A stretch of DNA of 64,000 nucleotides from Uranotaenia lowii (GCF_029784155.1 NC_073691.1:132804714-132868713), one strand, 5' to 3'. Positions 11,935 through 24,670 are shown, counted from the first letter of the stretch. Made by a program: numbers and translations. The notes: generated by a model from the letters alone, not told the origin.

Positions 11935-12369
11935 TTGCTGTACGGGTGCGAAACTTGGTGCACATATGCGGTGACGACGCGAAAACTGCAAGTATTTGTA
12001 AACCGCTGCCTGCGGAATATCATCCGCGCTTGGTGGCCTGGCAACTGGATCTCGAATGAGGAACTACATCGCCGGTGTCATCAAAGGGCGCTAGAAATCG
12101 AGATTCGGGAACGTAAATGGAGATGGATTGGGCACACGCTGCGAAAAGATGAAAACGAGATTTGCAGAGAGGCGCTAGATTGGAATCCAGAAGGACATCG
12201 AAGAACAGGCAGACCCAGAAACTCGTGGCGGCGAAGCCTAGCCGCTGAAATCCGAACTGTCGATGAGAGTCTTGACTGGGACCAGGTGAAGACGCTGGCT
12301 CCGGATCGTCAACAGTGGAGGTCTTTTACCACGGCCTTATGCACCGGAGGATCGGCGCGGGACCATTAA
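11935..12369 (+). pseudogene. LINE C-terminal domain
   Basis: An open frame in a third phase continues from the YGCETWCTYAVTTRKLQVF region through RKWRWIGHTLRKDENE and GHRRTGRPRNSWRRS to GGSARDH and a TAA at 12,367-12,369. The W-I-G-H motif and the RTGRPRNSWRR block are characteristic of the C-terminus of this LINE type. The element's short-repeat tail begins within a few bases of the stop. Confidence 0.8.
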
Positions 12370-13289
12370 GTAAGTAAAATATTGTATTTTTAAAGGAACG
12401 TTACAATTTGTTGGTAACTGTTTAAAATGGTGAATGAATCATTCAATTTGAAAACTATACATTTTCAAACGCGTTAAATTCAAGAGGCACCAAGGACTAA
12501 AAAAATCGTATTCAAATCGGAGCAGCCAAGAAACAAAACCGCGCGTAGTTCACAAAAGTTCTGACCACAGTAGGTTCGCGACTCAGCAAACACGTGATTG
12601 TAGGGGATTTTTTTCAAGGGGAATCCGATCGCCAGAAAATCGTGAGCGAGCCGTGGCAGAAAACCTCGCGAACCTCGCGATTCTGGTTCGTGAACCAAAT
12701 TGGAAAACGCATTGCACACTTGATGGTCGTGTTTTCCGTTTCGTTATTTTGTCTCCACATGGTTGTTGATTGCGCCAAATGCAACGCGTGGACAGATGAA
12801 ATGAATCGATTTTTCAAAGTTTTCATAACAATTTCTTGAAAATAATTTACAATGTTGTAAATTTAAACGATGTATATAATTTGTGAATTGAAGTTTGTCC
12901 TTTCTGATGTTAAACAACGTCAAATTTGGCAAATTTGTACATAGAGTTTCGAAAGGATGCAATCTGGCCCAGTAACAGATAGAAAAAATATTGATTTAAT
13001 TATCCGAAGGATAAAAAGTTCCTCCGCATCCTAAAAAGATGTATGGGGTGGCAAAAGAATAAAAAAAAATACGAGTCCAATCTAGAAATGTGCTACTTCG
13101 GCATCTTAATTGTATTCCCTTTGTTATTTTCAAGTTTCTTCCGAAGTTAAAATTGAGGAAGTTATATAAGTTTGGAATTTCAAATTTCATGTCATGGCAG
13201 AAAAAAGGAGGCATTAACCGTGCGATGAAGTTTTGAAAGCGAGGGAAAACCATTAAGATAATTAAGAATTTCAATGTTAATTCATTTCG

Positions 13290-13665
13290 CTTGACGTGTT
13301 TTCGAGCCGGACAAACCGGGCAATTTTAAATAAAAACCTAGCAAAATCCGGGCAAATAATTTTAAAAATGTCCATAAATCCGAGCATTATCTGGGCAAAA
13401 AAACTTTTTTGTTCATCAGAACTTATCGACAGGTTTTGAATCGTACTTTAAGTTCCAAAACACCTTTCATGATTATTTTTTCTCAATAAATTCCGTTTTG
13501 GAGGAGTTTGTTATTTTGATTTTCCAAATAAAGTGAATATAACCGGGCAAAATCCAGGCATTTTTCAATGAAATCCAGGCAACCGGGCCGGCCCGGACTG
13601 TTTCAAAATTTTGTATTGAATGTCCAGGCAAACCTGAATAAAACCGGGAAATCGGACAACATTAG
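13290..13665. repeat. CCGGGCAAA-rich repeat cluster inside F
   Basis: GC-rich islets (ACCGGGCAA, AATCCGGGCAAA, AATCCAGGCA) recur several times in otherwise AT-rich DNA and surround the 14-bp perfect palindrome CCGGGCCGGCCCGG at 13,583-13,596. It is probably a small nested repeat; boundaries and family are unknown. Confidence 0.5.
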
Positions 13666-13849
13666 ATAAGAAAGAATCGCTATTTCTCTAATATAATTTT
13701 TAGTTTATGAGCAGATAATAATGACGAATTAAAAATAGCAGGAAAAAAATTCAACAAGCTCAATCAAAGGAAATCCAAAAACTCATATACTAGTATTTCA
13801 TTAGTTACTTGCTAGCATTCTCGGTCGGTTATGCACTTAGTAGAAGGTA

Positions 13850-14130
13850 GTGGAGTACACAGAAATTTTTTGCACAGTTTTTTACACGATTTTCCGGAAT
13901 CAGTACAGTTTTACGCAGTTTTCGCAGTCAACACGGTATCTTGTAGTAATTTTTTTAAGTCCTTTCAATGAAAAACACTTAAAATTTTTCAAAGGTAGGA
14001 GGATCTAAGCTCTAAAGCTGTGAAGGTTAGAGACATGAGGCCTGAGACCTTAGAAATGAGACATGAGACTCGAGACCTCAGTTTTTTACACGGTTTCCCG
14101 CAATTAGCATAGATTTTACACGGTTCATTG
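13850..14130. repeat. Short direct repeats inside F
   Basis: GTTTTTTACACG followed by TTTCCGG/TTCCCGC occurs twice (about 13,878 and 14,083). Between the copies, GAGACATGAG-type units are tandemly repeated at about 14,029-14,080. Confidence 0.45.
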
Positions 14131-15697
14131 TGGCGTAATTCAAATAAACTCATCGACAACATATAACATTTTGAAATGAGGTTAATATGAGAAAAAATAA
14201 ATATTAAGCTATTAAATAATTTAAGATTTTTTTTACCTGCGCAGCTTCTTTGTCCTGAAACGTCATCCTTTTGGACCCAAGAAAATTATATCGCGGATCA
14301 AGATAAATGCAGACCTTGAATTGCATGTTCTCTGTCAATTTTGTCATACGTTGACGAAGCGCTGAAGCCAATCTAGAAGCCAATATGTTAGATGCGATTG
14401 ATATTTCAAATTCCTAATTTCAGCTGAAAATCCGAATGATGAACAAAATTTGAAAACAAATAATTCAATATTCACGATTCAAAATTCATTTTTTTAAATT
14501 CCTTTTCTGGATTCAAAATTATACAATTGATTTAAAAAATTAGGATTGAAAATTCTTTCTCATAAATTCTTAATTTCATATTCGTGATACTTAATTTGAA
14601 ACTGTACAATTTAAATTCGAATTCTGAGTTTTGAAATAAGTTCTACGAATATTTGAATCTAATTTGTGGATTAAGAATTCCCAATTCAAATAGTAAAGTG
14701 TGACTTTTTCATTTAGAATTGAGTCATCATAAAATCACAATTCCAAAATCAGGATTCCCTATTCCAAAATGAATTTCAACTGAATATTTTTGAATTTGGA
14801 ATAAGCAATTTTCAATCATTAATTTGTCCATTCCAAACTCTATGCAAAGAGTGAGAAAATATAAATTTTAATAGCAAAATTCGTATAAGCGGATTCAGAA
14901 ATGTTAAAATAAAATCTGAAAAACAAACTCCGTACTTACTAACAGTTCGAAACATAGAGTGATGAACCCATAAAAAGAATTTTGATAGTTTTGAATCATA
15001 AATAATGAATAATTAATTTGGAGTTATTCATTTTAAAGTTGCGTTGTGAATTTTGATGATCGAAAAATAATCTTCAGATTATAAGTAGATAAAAATGACG
15101 AAAAAATGGTAGATAAAAAAATTGCAGAAATCAATTCAAGAAGCTCAATCGAAGGAAATTCAGACAATAAAAGGTGATTTCAAATCCAGTAGTAAGATAA
15201 AGATCAGATTCAGAGTGAATGTTAGAGATTATAATAATTTAAAAATAACAATGCAAATTTGTAATTTATTTTCCGACGTATCATTAATTCTATCGGTTTT
15301 ATCATTGATCATTTTTCATACTCATTTTTTTATTTAAAAAGATTTGAATTGAGAATAACATGAATTTATTGTAATATTTAAAAACTACCGTCCCATTATT
15401 GTGGTCAAAGTCCGTTTTCGCTTTGACAAAATAAAGTACGCACTCTTATAATTCGGGTTTTTTATCTTCTTGGAAAATTGTTTCGTCTTCTTATAAGTTA
15501 AAAAGAATTCAATTCTTTGCAAAAGCCGTTGGAACTAAAGGTTTCATTTTTTTTTCATCCTTTTAGGGGCATGTGAATAAGGTGGTGAAAAAGCAAGTTT
15601 CCGTAGATATTTGTAACCCTCAAGCCAAAACCCCTCAAGAAAGTTTTTTTTAAAGAAAAATTACTTGAACTTGAAACACTTGAAAACTTGAAAAACT

Positions 15698-15727
15698 CTT
15701 CTTTATTATTATTATTATTATTATTAT
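15698..15727. repeat. (TTA)n microsatellite
   Basis: About nine TTA units in a row, flanked by T-rich sequence. Confidence 0.9.
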
Positions 15728-16603
15728 TGAATTAATTTATCATTTTTTTATGATATTCACTTTAATCCAAAATAATCATTGATACGTTTGCATGTGTTTT
15801 CTTATTGAAGCTTTACATATGGAATCGTGGTTGTCTTTTCCAAATTTAAAAAAACAGTTATGGAATTTTACACTCAACCTCTACTACAGAAATGTAGTGA
15901 TTTGGATGAAATTGTAAGGCTCTAAGATTTGATTTGATTATTTATTCCTTGAACGGTTGTTAAAGATCATTATTAGGGCCTTCTTGTGTCCATTCTAATC
16001 CATAATTTTGTCAAAAAGCTTTGTTTAATTGACCACCCAGGAGTTGACATGGCAGAATGAATTTGATTTAATATTTAGAGTTTCGTTAATCTTAAAACAC
16101 TGTAAGTTATTAAAAAAAAAATTTTTTTTTAATAAACTTAAAAATAAAACAGAAATATTCCATGCAATAATTGAAAGAACAGTGGAAAATGAAGAACTTC
16201 CTGCTGCTGCTTGAAGCACAATTTATTACCCGTACGCGTACCTAAAGAGACGCACAGCCTGCCTACGGAAGAAAATCGAATAACCACGCGTTCCCTTCCA
16301 AAAAAAAGTTCATGAACCTTTTCGCTAAATGGTTCGTGAGCCAAAATCGCGGGGAAAAATTTTCATGTATGTTACGATTTCCACGAGCGAGACAGGATTC
16401 AAAATCCAAAAGAATCGTCTGCTGGTTGGACTGCCTCGCTCGTGTTTCCTATGGTTCGCGAACCTAAGGGATTTTTTTTCACAGCCTGCTCGCGCTTTGG
16501 CGAACCTTTACGGGTAAAAATCGTAGACGAGCGGGAATCGCCACTCGTGTACACGATTTTATTAGTCCTTGAGAGGCACTGAAAGTATTACCTGTAGAAG
16601 TTA

Positions 16604-17478
16604 AAGGGTGTCGAAAATGGAATTGCCTCACTATTAAATTTCTCTAATTTTTTACCCATTGGGTAGAAATTAATGAAAATTTGGGTGGATTTAGTTCATA
16701 GTGCAATGTTTACAACGATTGACCAGAAGTGAAAGAAAAAGTATTCCGTACATCACCAAAAATTAAAACCACGTAGTTGGGGCCTTCAGCCGAAACCCGA
16801 ATGCCTCCGTTCGGGATGTGGCTAAGAAGCTGCACCTTAGCCGAAGTTTTGTCCAGAAGGCCGAAACTAAGGATGGGCTTCGAACGTTCAAGGTAGAGAG
16901 GGCCCCTAATCGCGAAGAAAAGCAGAAAAATCCGCCAAAACCCGTGCCAGGAAGTTGTTGATAAATCATATGTGAAGGCCGACTTCAAACAGATCCCCGG
17001 CAACCTGTATTTCACGGCCAAAGATAAGTTCAGCAAGCCATCTGCACGTGCGAGAAGCGGAATGCACCTTTCGTGACCCAGGACACGATGAACGGACAGG
17101 TTAAAATGAAAGAGTGCCTCCAGAAGCGGCTGCTTCCTCTCCTGAGGGCCAAAAATGTCCATAAAAAGCACTCCGGAGCTCCGCCCCATCGAGAAGTGCT
17201 GGGCGATTATGAAGCAACACCTTCTTAAACAACCTAAGGTAGAAAGTATGGGTTTACATACTAAAATACGGTTGATTCACAGGTTGTGCTGAATCTCAGG
17301 CCGGGGTTAAGGCCAAGGTGCGGGCATTTGCTTATGGACTGCAAACAAAATACGAGTAAAATGTTAAAATGAAGTTTAATAGTTATTTTTAAATCTTTGA
17401 AAATTTGATGGCAATTGGATGAAAGCTCGAATTTTGCGAAACAATTTTGTGTGTGACAATTTCATCGTGGACACCCTT
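16604..17478 (+). mobile_element. DD37E-type Tc1/mariner relic, internally deleted (875 bp)
   Basis: Flanked by TA. The inverted ends are AAGGGTGTCGAAAATGGAAT on the left and, in reverse, AAGGGTGTCCACGATGAAAT on the right; the same termini bound the element at 41,576-50,839. The plus strand holds broken transposase: KKLHLSRSFVQKAETKDGL (DNA-binding region), a segment with VKADFKQIPGNLYFTAKDKF, and near 17,180 PELRPIEKCWAIMKQHLLK with the third catalytic acid. The DDE core's middle part is deleted and stops occur throughout. It starts 25 bp after the target duplication of F. Confidence 0.85.
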
Positions 17479-17480
17479 TA

Positions 17481-19935
17481 TTTGAATATGCATGAGAAAT
17501 TGGAGAAAGGAGGAATTATGTTCACCTAGATATGTCCAGTTATGTCAGAAAACTATGTAAAAAAAAATAAAATAAATTGATCAAGTGATTTAAAGAATCA
17601 GATTATTATCGTTACAGATAGCAGATTCGATTCAGCTTCATACGTTTGCACATGCAACTGTATGATGTTATTTTCAAACCGCATAAACCACCCTTCATAA
17701 TAGCACTCAACGCTAATTCAAACTAAACACTATAGTCTCTCACATAAATCACCACCCAGCAAAATTGTGCCACCATTAAATTGTGTCAAACAATTTCACC
17801 TACGACTTCCTCCCAGAGCAGTAGAAGGGAAATCTGGAGCCAATTTCAGTTCATCCTTCCGCCAACCTTCATCCTGTTGCAATCGAGGAAGATTCCAGGG
17901 CACATGGTATTCTCCTAGCCTGTTTGTTGGCTTCAGAGACACACGAGAGAGTCAGGATGCAATTATTACTAATAAGTTAAATGTGCGGTTGACCTATTTT
18001 TTCCCTTTTTTCACTCCCTCGATACAGAATGTAGGGTGCAAGCTGCCTCGCATTATTTCTGTATTTCTATCCTCATCTGGCCACCTGGTTCCAGAGTGTT
18101 GCACTCTCGGGATGCTGTCGGTTCATGTGAGCCTGGAAAGTTTTTCAATTTTCTCTCTACAAAAGTGAAACAAAACTATACAGCATTCACTTAATGTTTA
18201 AGACCAAGTGCAACGTTTTCCGGGTTACCTGGAGCTACCAGAAGGTTCATTAAACTTTTTGAGTAGAAAAGTTAAATCATTACTTTAGAATATTGAGTGA
18301 CTTTCTTCACGACAGGTTTTTTAGTTCCATTATAGGAAAAAAAAAGTTTTATATGCGCTTACCTTCGACGAGTCAAGTAACTATTTTGCTAAGATTTTTT
18401 TTTATTGACATTCGACTTTCGTACTTTGTTTTACAATTTCCGAACTTTAAACTAAATCAACTTAAATTTTTCGGATATGACTATCGTTCCTTCAACTCAA
18501 ATTAAACTTTCTGACTTTTTTAATCCAAAACCATCCTTGATTTTGCAATTGAAGTTATTCAATAAGTTCTCTATAAAGCATACAAAAAAGGCATTTCAAA
18601 AATATTGAATTCACAAAACGCTTTCTGAAGGAGCTTCCAAAAACAAATCGCAATTAAAAATTCATTGCACTCTGCACATATCCGGTATCAACATCGTAAA
18701 CGGAAAAACAAACAACCATGCTGGTGCAAACATTTTCTGCGGGATCCCAAAGTTTGAGTAGTAAAACAAGAAGAAAAATCATCGGTAAACTGATGCTAGA
18801 CGTGTTTTACTTATCTTCAGTCGAACCGAGCGCGGCGGAAGTTATTCTTTCTCCTCCACTCTTCCAGCAGATTGAAATATTGTGAATCGCACGTCTGTCT
18901 GGTGTCGTTGCCAGTCATGGTGCTTAATTATGGTTCTAAGCTTTATGAACGATGTGATTTTGTATTTAAAGTGTCATTACTGATTGAAATATAATTTCTT
19001 CTGGATGGGTCTCGTTTTAAGTTGTTGTTTGATGAAGTTCACTTCATAATTTGTCAAAATGAAATCTAAAAGCTGTCAGAACTAACTCGTAAAATTCAGC
19101 ACATAATTTAAAAAGGAACTAAGTCTCACAGCTACCTGATCTATGCTTGCATTGATATACGGATTATTCTATGAGGAGAATTTATAAACCTTATTAATTT
19201 TACAAGACTTTGAGCAAATTCAGTCCAGACATCCACTTGAGCAATATGCTACAGCGAGCATTCCTTGATCCCCGGTGGCCAATCCGGAAGATGTAAGTGA
19301 AGAAAAACGCCGTTATGTTTTTCAATTTTCAAATATTTCATTGCTCCCATTTGGATAAAAATGTTTAACGTTGATTCTAATAGCTTTTTTTTGCTGTTGT
19401 TTCAAGGCCATGGTGGCGGCTTCTGTTTTATTCATCGTTTTCCAGATTTTTTAAATCAAAAGTTTTTCATATTAAGTAGTAACTTTTGAATAAACGTAAG
19501 CTACATTCGAAAAATGAAGCCTTTAGTAAAAAACAGCAAACTTTCATTCATCGATGGTTAGAGATGTACCGCAGACACCAGATACCCAGACTGATCAGTG
19601 GCGGTTGAACCCATACAACTACGAATCGTCCAGAATCAAACGCCATCTATCGGGACATCGTAAAACCATTGTGCTTCAAGAAAAAAAAACCCGATTTAAT
19701 ACACTTGACAGTGGATTCTAGCCTTTCTTACAGATTGTTAATTATCTTTGGATGCATATGCAAGTCACAATATACATAATTCCTAATAAAAACCGGAAAT
19801 CATATTAAAGAATACTTATTTGGTTTAACTGTTTTATGATAGATTTATTAGATTTTCTCATAGTTTGAATACAAATTTGATTAAATTTGAGAGGTTTTCA
19901 TAAAAATCAAGACAATTCAGGATATTTTATGCACC
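17481..19935. other. Non-coding stretch, no gene recognised
   Basis: The open frame at 17,767-18,168 has balanced composition but no motif. Short GC-richer patches occur at about 17,800-17,960 and 18,800-18,930. A donor-like GTAAGT at 19,295 follows a 70-nt open patch, but I cannot build a gene around it. A hAT-like TAGAGATGTACCG lies at about 19,560. Confidence 0.45.
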
Positions 19936-19974
19936 AATTTCAAAAAATCAAGACAACTGGAGAGTTTAAAAAAA

Positions 19975-20130
19975 TTAGGACGGTCTTTTGAAAATCAGGA
20001 CAAATCCTGATTAACCAGGACACCTGGCACCTCTGAGCACAAGAGAAACAACAACAACAACTGAACAATTGTAATGCACGTCAGAGGTGCCAGGTGTCTT
20101 AATTTTTCAGGATTTGTTCTGATTTTCGAG
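19975..20130. mobile_element. Two hAT-like termini in inverted, outward-facing arrangement
   Basis: GACACCTGGCACCTCTG ends at 20,035 and its reverse complement CAGAGGTGCCAGGTGTC begins at 20,082, separated by 46 bp. Similarity extends outward (AAATCAGGACAAATCCTG against the inverted CAGGATTTGTTCTGATTTTC). CAGAGGTGCCA is a typical hAT terminus. The flanking octamers (AGCACAAG and ATGCACGT) do not match each other, so these look like ends of two elements, or an inverted junction, rather than one MITE. The partner ends are not seen in the window. Confidence 0.6.
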
Positions 20131-20210
20131 AGGTTGTCCTAATTTTCGAAAACTTTCGAATTGTCCTGTTTTTTGAAAATATGTCTTCAAAATGTCCTGA
20201 GTTATCCTGA

Positions 20211-20475
20211 TTAGTCAATTTTGTCCATTATGTCCATTTTGTCAATTTTGTCAGATTTGTTAACTTTGTCAATATTGTCAATTTTGTAAAATTTGTCAGT
20301 TTTGCTAATTTTGTCAATTTTGTCAATTTTGCCAATTGTGTCAATTTTTTCAATTTTGTCAATTTTATCAATGTTGCCAATTTTGTCAATTTTTAATTTT
20401 GTCATTTTGGACAGTTTTTTTCTGTTTCATCAATTTTGACAATATGTTTTGCCAATTTTGTCAATTTTCTTAATA
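20211..20475. repeat. (GTCAATTTT)n minisatellite, block 1
   Basis: Degenerate tandem copies of a 9-bp unit, TTTTGTCAA in other phase. Its open frames are low-complexity translations only. Confidence 0.9.
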
Positions 20476-21640
20476 TCAAATTATACTCGAAAATATTTAA
20501 ATCATGTATTTTTGATATTAGTTTTCAACAACTTGCCAGGATACATGCTTCTACTAAATGAATTGATCCCAGTATGACATTATTTTTTTCCAATAAGATT
20601 CTATTTTCTCTATACCTAACATGAGATCAGCAGCGGTATCGATTATTTCAAAAGGACGTACGGCCAAATGTAAACAAATCGACTTGTCAGCTGGGTTAAA
20701 ATGTACCGTTCAAAGACCTACATTACAGCTCAATTTCTTTTGTCACTCCGAAGTTTCCAAAAAACCCGAAGGGGGGGGGGGGGGGGGAGGGAGGTATAGA
20801 TAAAGTTTGAAATATTTTATTTAAATTTAGAAAAAAAAAATTGAAAGATTAAAAGATTAAAAATCAAATTTTGGAAGATGGGAGTTATTTCACCTTTTGT
20901 ACTTTTGATTTTATTGATTTATTTGATGAAAAATTACATCAATTATAGATTTTGTGCAATGATGTAATATGCAATTTTGTTGCACACAAACTTTCGTGCA
21001 ATTTATTCCAATTTATTTGTTTTTCCCATTTTTTTTTATTCCACCCCCTCGCGATGTTCCAACAGGATTTGATTAGATGTTCTGAAATTTCAAACGCGTT
21101 TTTTTCGTTCCGAGCTAACTGCTAGTTTCGCCCTTATGAAATGCTACGCTAGGTTTGTTTACATTTTGCGCGTTCGCCCTTTTCCAAATTTACTACAAAA
21201 TTATCTGACAGATTCCCGCTTGCGTTCTAAAATTTTAGCACAAAACGATCCCGGTTTGGGCACAGGCTAAAAGTTTGAGTCAATGCTACTAAATGGAGAA
21301 ATTGTGTGCGTATGATTCGGACGATTCACACCAACTCAATTTCTCTCATGCTGAATAATGACCACGAACGTACGACATAAGCCCGAGCGGTATGAGAGAA
21401 ATTGAGATGGTGTGCTCCGCTCGCGTCCCTTAGTTGGTTTCTCCTTCTTAGAGAAACTTTTGCTTGCGTTGGGCGAAGTATCTAAGCCCGCCATCGCTGG
21501 AGAAGCATGCGATGTCGGATGTTACACCCATCGACATACATAAAGTCGTATAATGGCGAATGACGAATTTAGAATGGACCTCTGGTATCTAATACCGGAA
21601 ACCGGTACGGTTAATGCTGAGCTTGTTCCATTTGAAGATG
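20420..21640. repeat. Module copy 1 of the 3.1-kb unit
   Basis: Contains a 17-base G run (20,771-20,787) where the other copies have only GTGGGAG or GGGGGA, and the long inverted repeat at 21,327-21,414. It ends with the linker around TACACCCATCGACATA. Confidence 0.8.
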
Positions 21641-21950
21641 TGCCAATTTTGTCCTAACTTTGACTAGTTTGTTATCTCCTGATTTCTATAATTATTGCGT
21701 TACTTGAATTTTTTGTAAAATTATTCATTGTTGTAATATGTGGCATCTTCGATATTTTTGTAATTTATGCCATTTTTGGAATTGATTGAAAAAATTGGAT
21801 AATTTGACTTATTTGAATAATTAACAAAAATGACAAATTTGACTGGTCATTTTTGTAAATTTTGTCAATTAAGTTAAATTATTCAAGTTTTTTTCAATCT
21901 TGTCAATTCATTCAAACATGTCAATTTTGTCAATGGATTAATTTAAGTGC
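21640..21950. repeat. Sparse GTCAATTTT units after copy 1
   Basis: Scattered TTTTGTAAATTTTGTCAATT-type units in diverged form, in both orientations. Confidence 0.6.
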
Positions 21951-22479
21951 CTTCTGCATTTTTTACCGATATGGGGAAATAACTATGCCAACTGTCGCGC
22001 ATCTTCAAATAAATTTGTTGCTGCTAAGAGATGGCGGTACAGTAGCGAGCCTGATTTTTGGGCTGGTCGTAATTATACAGAGTAAGCAAAATATAAGAAA
22101 AATTTAAACGAAAAGTTGAGTCAGTATAATCATAAAGGTCTGGTTAATATAATTGTATGTACTCGGTACTTCCTTAATTTCAAATCAATGAATTTATAAC
22201 ACAAACCCAAAGATTTGTCTTGTTTTTAAACTCTCTATCACCTTCTAATAAAACGGAATTTCTAGTATTGCGAGTAGTACAAAACAGAGTACGTATTTGC
22301 AAGCCAAATCAAGACGACCGTTCAGTTGGGTGAAACTTCTAGAAGGAACCGGAAACGAAAATAGAAAGGGCAAATCTCAGAAATATCAGAAACTTACGGA
22401 AAAAATGCAGTGTTTTTGATAATCAACGAACAAAAAGTGAGCAATATTCTCGGAACAAAAAGTTTTTGATTGTTTTAAT

Positions 22480-22660
22480 AGGTTTTGAAATTAACATATA
22501 CTTAAATCTCAAACATGTTTTTCTCGATCCGAGCCAGCTGCTGGTTTCGCGCTTATGAAATTTTATGCGAGTCTTTTTTCTGGTCGTGAGGTTTGACAGC
22601 TCTTAGCGCTATTAGTGACATCTCTCTGTAAAATAGTTTCTTACAACCTACCATTGGCAC
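22480..22660. repeat. Diverged partial module
   Basis: CGATCCGAGCCAGCTGCTGG then TTTCGCGCTTATGAAAT corresponds to the CCGAGCTGACTGCTAGTTTCGCCC segment of the three full modules, with many substitutions. Confidence 0.65.
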
Positions 22661-22669
22661 AGTTTTTGT

Positions 22670-23470
22670 CTATTTCACCAATTTTGACAATATGTTTTGT
22701 ATAATTTTGACAATATGTTTTGTCAATTTTGTCATTTTTTCGGTTTTGTCAATTTTTTTCAATTTTGTCAATTTTGTCCACTATGTTAATTTTGTCGATT
22801 TGGTCAATTTTGTAAATGTTTTTCAATTTTTTCAATTTTGTCAATTTTGTTATTTTAGTTAATTTTGTCAATTTTGTTAATTTTGTTCACTAGGTCAACT
22901 TTTTCAATTTGGCAATGTTGTCGATTTTTTCAATTGTGTAAATTTGGCCAATTTTGTCAATTGGCACAGTTTTTTCTGTTTAAACAATTTTGACAATATT
23001 TTTTTTTTTTAATTTTACAAGAGACGTATTTTGACAACATGTTTTGTCAATTTTTTCAACTCTGTCAATTTTTTTCAATTTTGTCCACTAAGTCAATTTT
23101 GTCCAATAAGGCAATTTTGTCGATTTGGTGAATTTGGTAATTTATTCAATTTTGTCAATTACTCCAATTTTGTCAATTTTGCAATTTTTGTTAATTTTGT
23201 TAATTTTGGTAACTTTGTCAAATTTGTAAATTTTTTCAATTATTTCAATTTTGTCATTTTTACAATTATGTCAACTTAGTTGACTGTTTCATCAATTTTG
23301 ACAATATGTTTTGTCAATTTTTTTCAATTGTTTCAATTTTTTCAGTTTTGTCCACTAAGTCAATTTTGTTCACTAAGTCAATTTTGTCGATTTGGTCAAT
23401 TTTGTAATTGGTCAGTTTGGACACTTTTTCCTGTTTCATCAATTTTGACAATATGTTTAGTCAATTTTGG
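22670..23470. repeat. (GTCAATTTT)n minisatellite, block 2
   Basis: About 800 bp of the 9-bp unit with higher-order TTTTGTCCACTAAGTCAATT segments recurring inside it. Its open frames encode NFVNFVNF-type low-complexity peptide. Confidence 0.9.
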
Positions 23471-24411
23471 CAATTTTCTTAATAACAACTTATACTCGAC
23501 AATATTTTAAATATGAATTTTTGATATTTGTCTTCAACAACTTGTCAGGATACATGCTACTACTAGATGAATTAATCCCAGTATGACATTATTTTTTTCC
23601 AATAAGATTCTATTTTCCCTACCCAACATGAGATCAGCAGCGGTATCGATTATTTCAAAAGGACGTACGGCCAAATGTAAACAAATGGAGTTGTCAGCTG
23701 GGTGAAAAAGTACTGTTCGAAGACCTACATTACATCTCAATTTCTTTTTTTGTCACTCCAAAATTAACAAAAAAAAAACCCGAAGTGGGAGATAAATAAA
23801 ATTTGAAATATTTTATGTTAATTTTGAAAAAAATAATCAAAAATCCGAAAAATTACAAGATTATCACTTTATCACTTATCAAATTTTGGAAGATGGGAGT
23901 TATTTCAACTTTTGTATTCTTGATTTTATTGATTTATTTGATGAAAAAATAATTCTTGATTTATAGATTTTGTGCAATGATGTAATATGCAATTTTGTTG
24001 CACACAACATTTCGTGCAATTTATTCCAATTAATTTGTTTTTCCCATAATTTTTTATTATCAGCCCCCATCCCCCTCCCCCTAACGTTGTTTCAACAGGA
24101 TTTGATTAAATGTTCCGAAATTTTCAAACGCGTTTGTTTCGTTCCGAGCTGACTGCTAGTTTCGCCCTTATGAAATGCTACGCAAGGTTTGTTCACATTT
24201 TGCGCGCTCTCCCATTACCAAATTTACTACAAAATCTTCTGACAGATTCTCGCTTGCGTCTTAACTCGTCTAAAATTTTAGCACAAACCGATCGCGGTTT
24301 GGGCACAGGCTAAAAGTTTGAGTCAATGCTACTAAATGGAGAAATTGTGTGCGTATGATTCGGACGATTCACACCAACTCAATTCTCTCATGCTCTCACG
24401 AACGACATAAG
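23470..24411. repeat. Module copy 2, left part
   Basis: Closely matches copies 1 and 3 up to CACGAACGACATAAG, where the hAT-like element H is inserted. The module resumes at 26,863. Confidence 0.8.
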
Positions 24412-24574
24412 CAGCGATGCCACACATACCGATTTTCCGGTATTCATACCGATTTTTGAGCAAAATTTTGACCAAGAATCGGTATATACCGATTACCGAT
24501 TTTTGGCAAAACATACCGATTTCATACCGATTTTAAAGATTTTAACTTCCACTTCCACATTTCCACTCAATTCA

Positions 24575-24670
24575 AGCTATCCTCGTAAAGGTCCCGTAGA
24601 AAGAAGACAAAGTGCGGTAGCTGGCGTGGCGTAAGTTGATCTGTACAACTTTTAAAGTATCCTGGAAAGA
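24575..24670 (+). pseudogene. RTE-like LINE reverse transcriptase fragment
   Basis: About 95 bp inside H match the AILVKVP..(W)RG..LICTTFKVSW segment of the RT at 11,070-11,165 in the same order, with a stop in place of the first lysine and small indels. Confidence 0.7.

Larger units (their letters stand above)
8990..12376 (+). mobile_element. RTE-like non-LTR retrotransposon, near full length, inactivated
   Basis: One LINE in the plus orientation: a GC-richer untranslated leader (about 9,050-9,470), an AP-type endonuclease (9,472-10,327), a reverse transcriptase in several frames (10,753-11,805) and a C-terminal domain (11,935-12,369). It ends in an ATTAAGTAAGTAAAA tail typical of RTE-like 3' ends. 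In-frame stops and frameshifts are spread throughout, so it cannot encode a working protein. The 5' boundary is approximate. A ~90-bp fragment of a related element occurs at 24,575-24,670. Confidence 0.8.
12491..16571. mobile_element. hAT-like element F, 4,081 bp, with 8-bp target duplication
   Basis: The octamer AGAGGCAC occurs at 12,483-12,490 and 16,572-16,579. It flanks inverted ends: CAAGGACTAAAAAAATCGT on the left and, in reverse, CAAGGACTAATAAAATCGT on the right. An 8-bp duplication and CA-starting TIRs point to the hAT superfamily. Subterminal DNA on both sides is rich in GGTTCG-N-GAACC palindromes (12,570-12,700 and 16,310-16,530). No transposase frame is visible inside, so the element appears non-autonomous, or an autonomous one replaced by AT-rich filler and nested fragments. 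Confidence 0.85.

Noticed and set aside
19200..19300. Coding exon ending at GTAAGT (19,295)
   Set aside because: Only about 20 open codons and no partner exon; splice-like words of this kind are common by chance.
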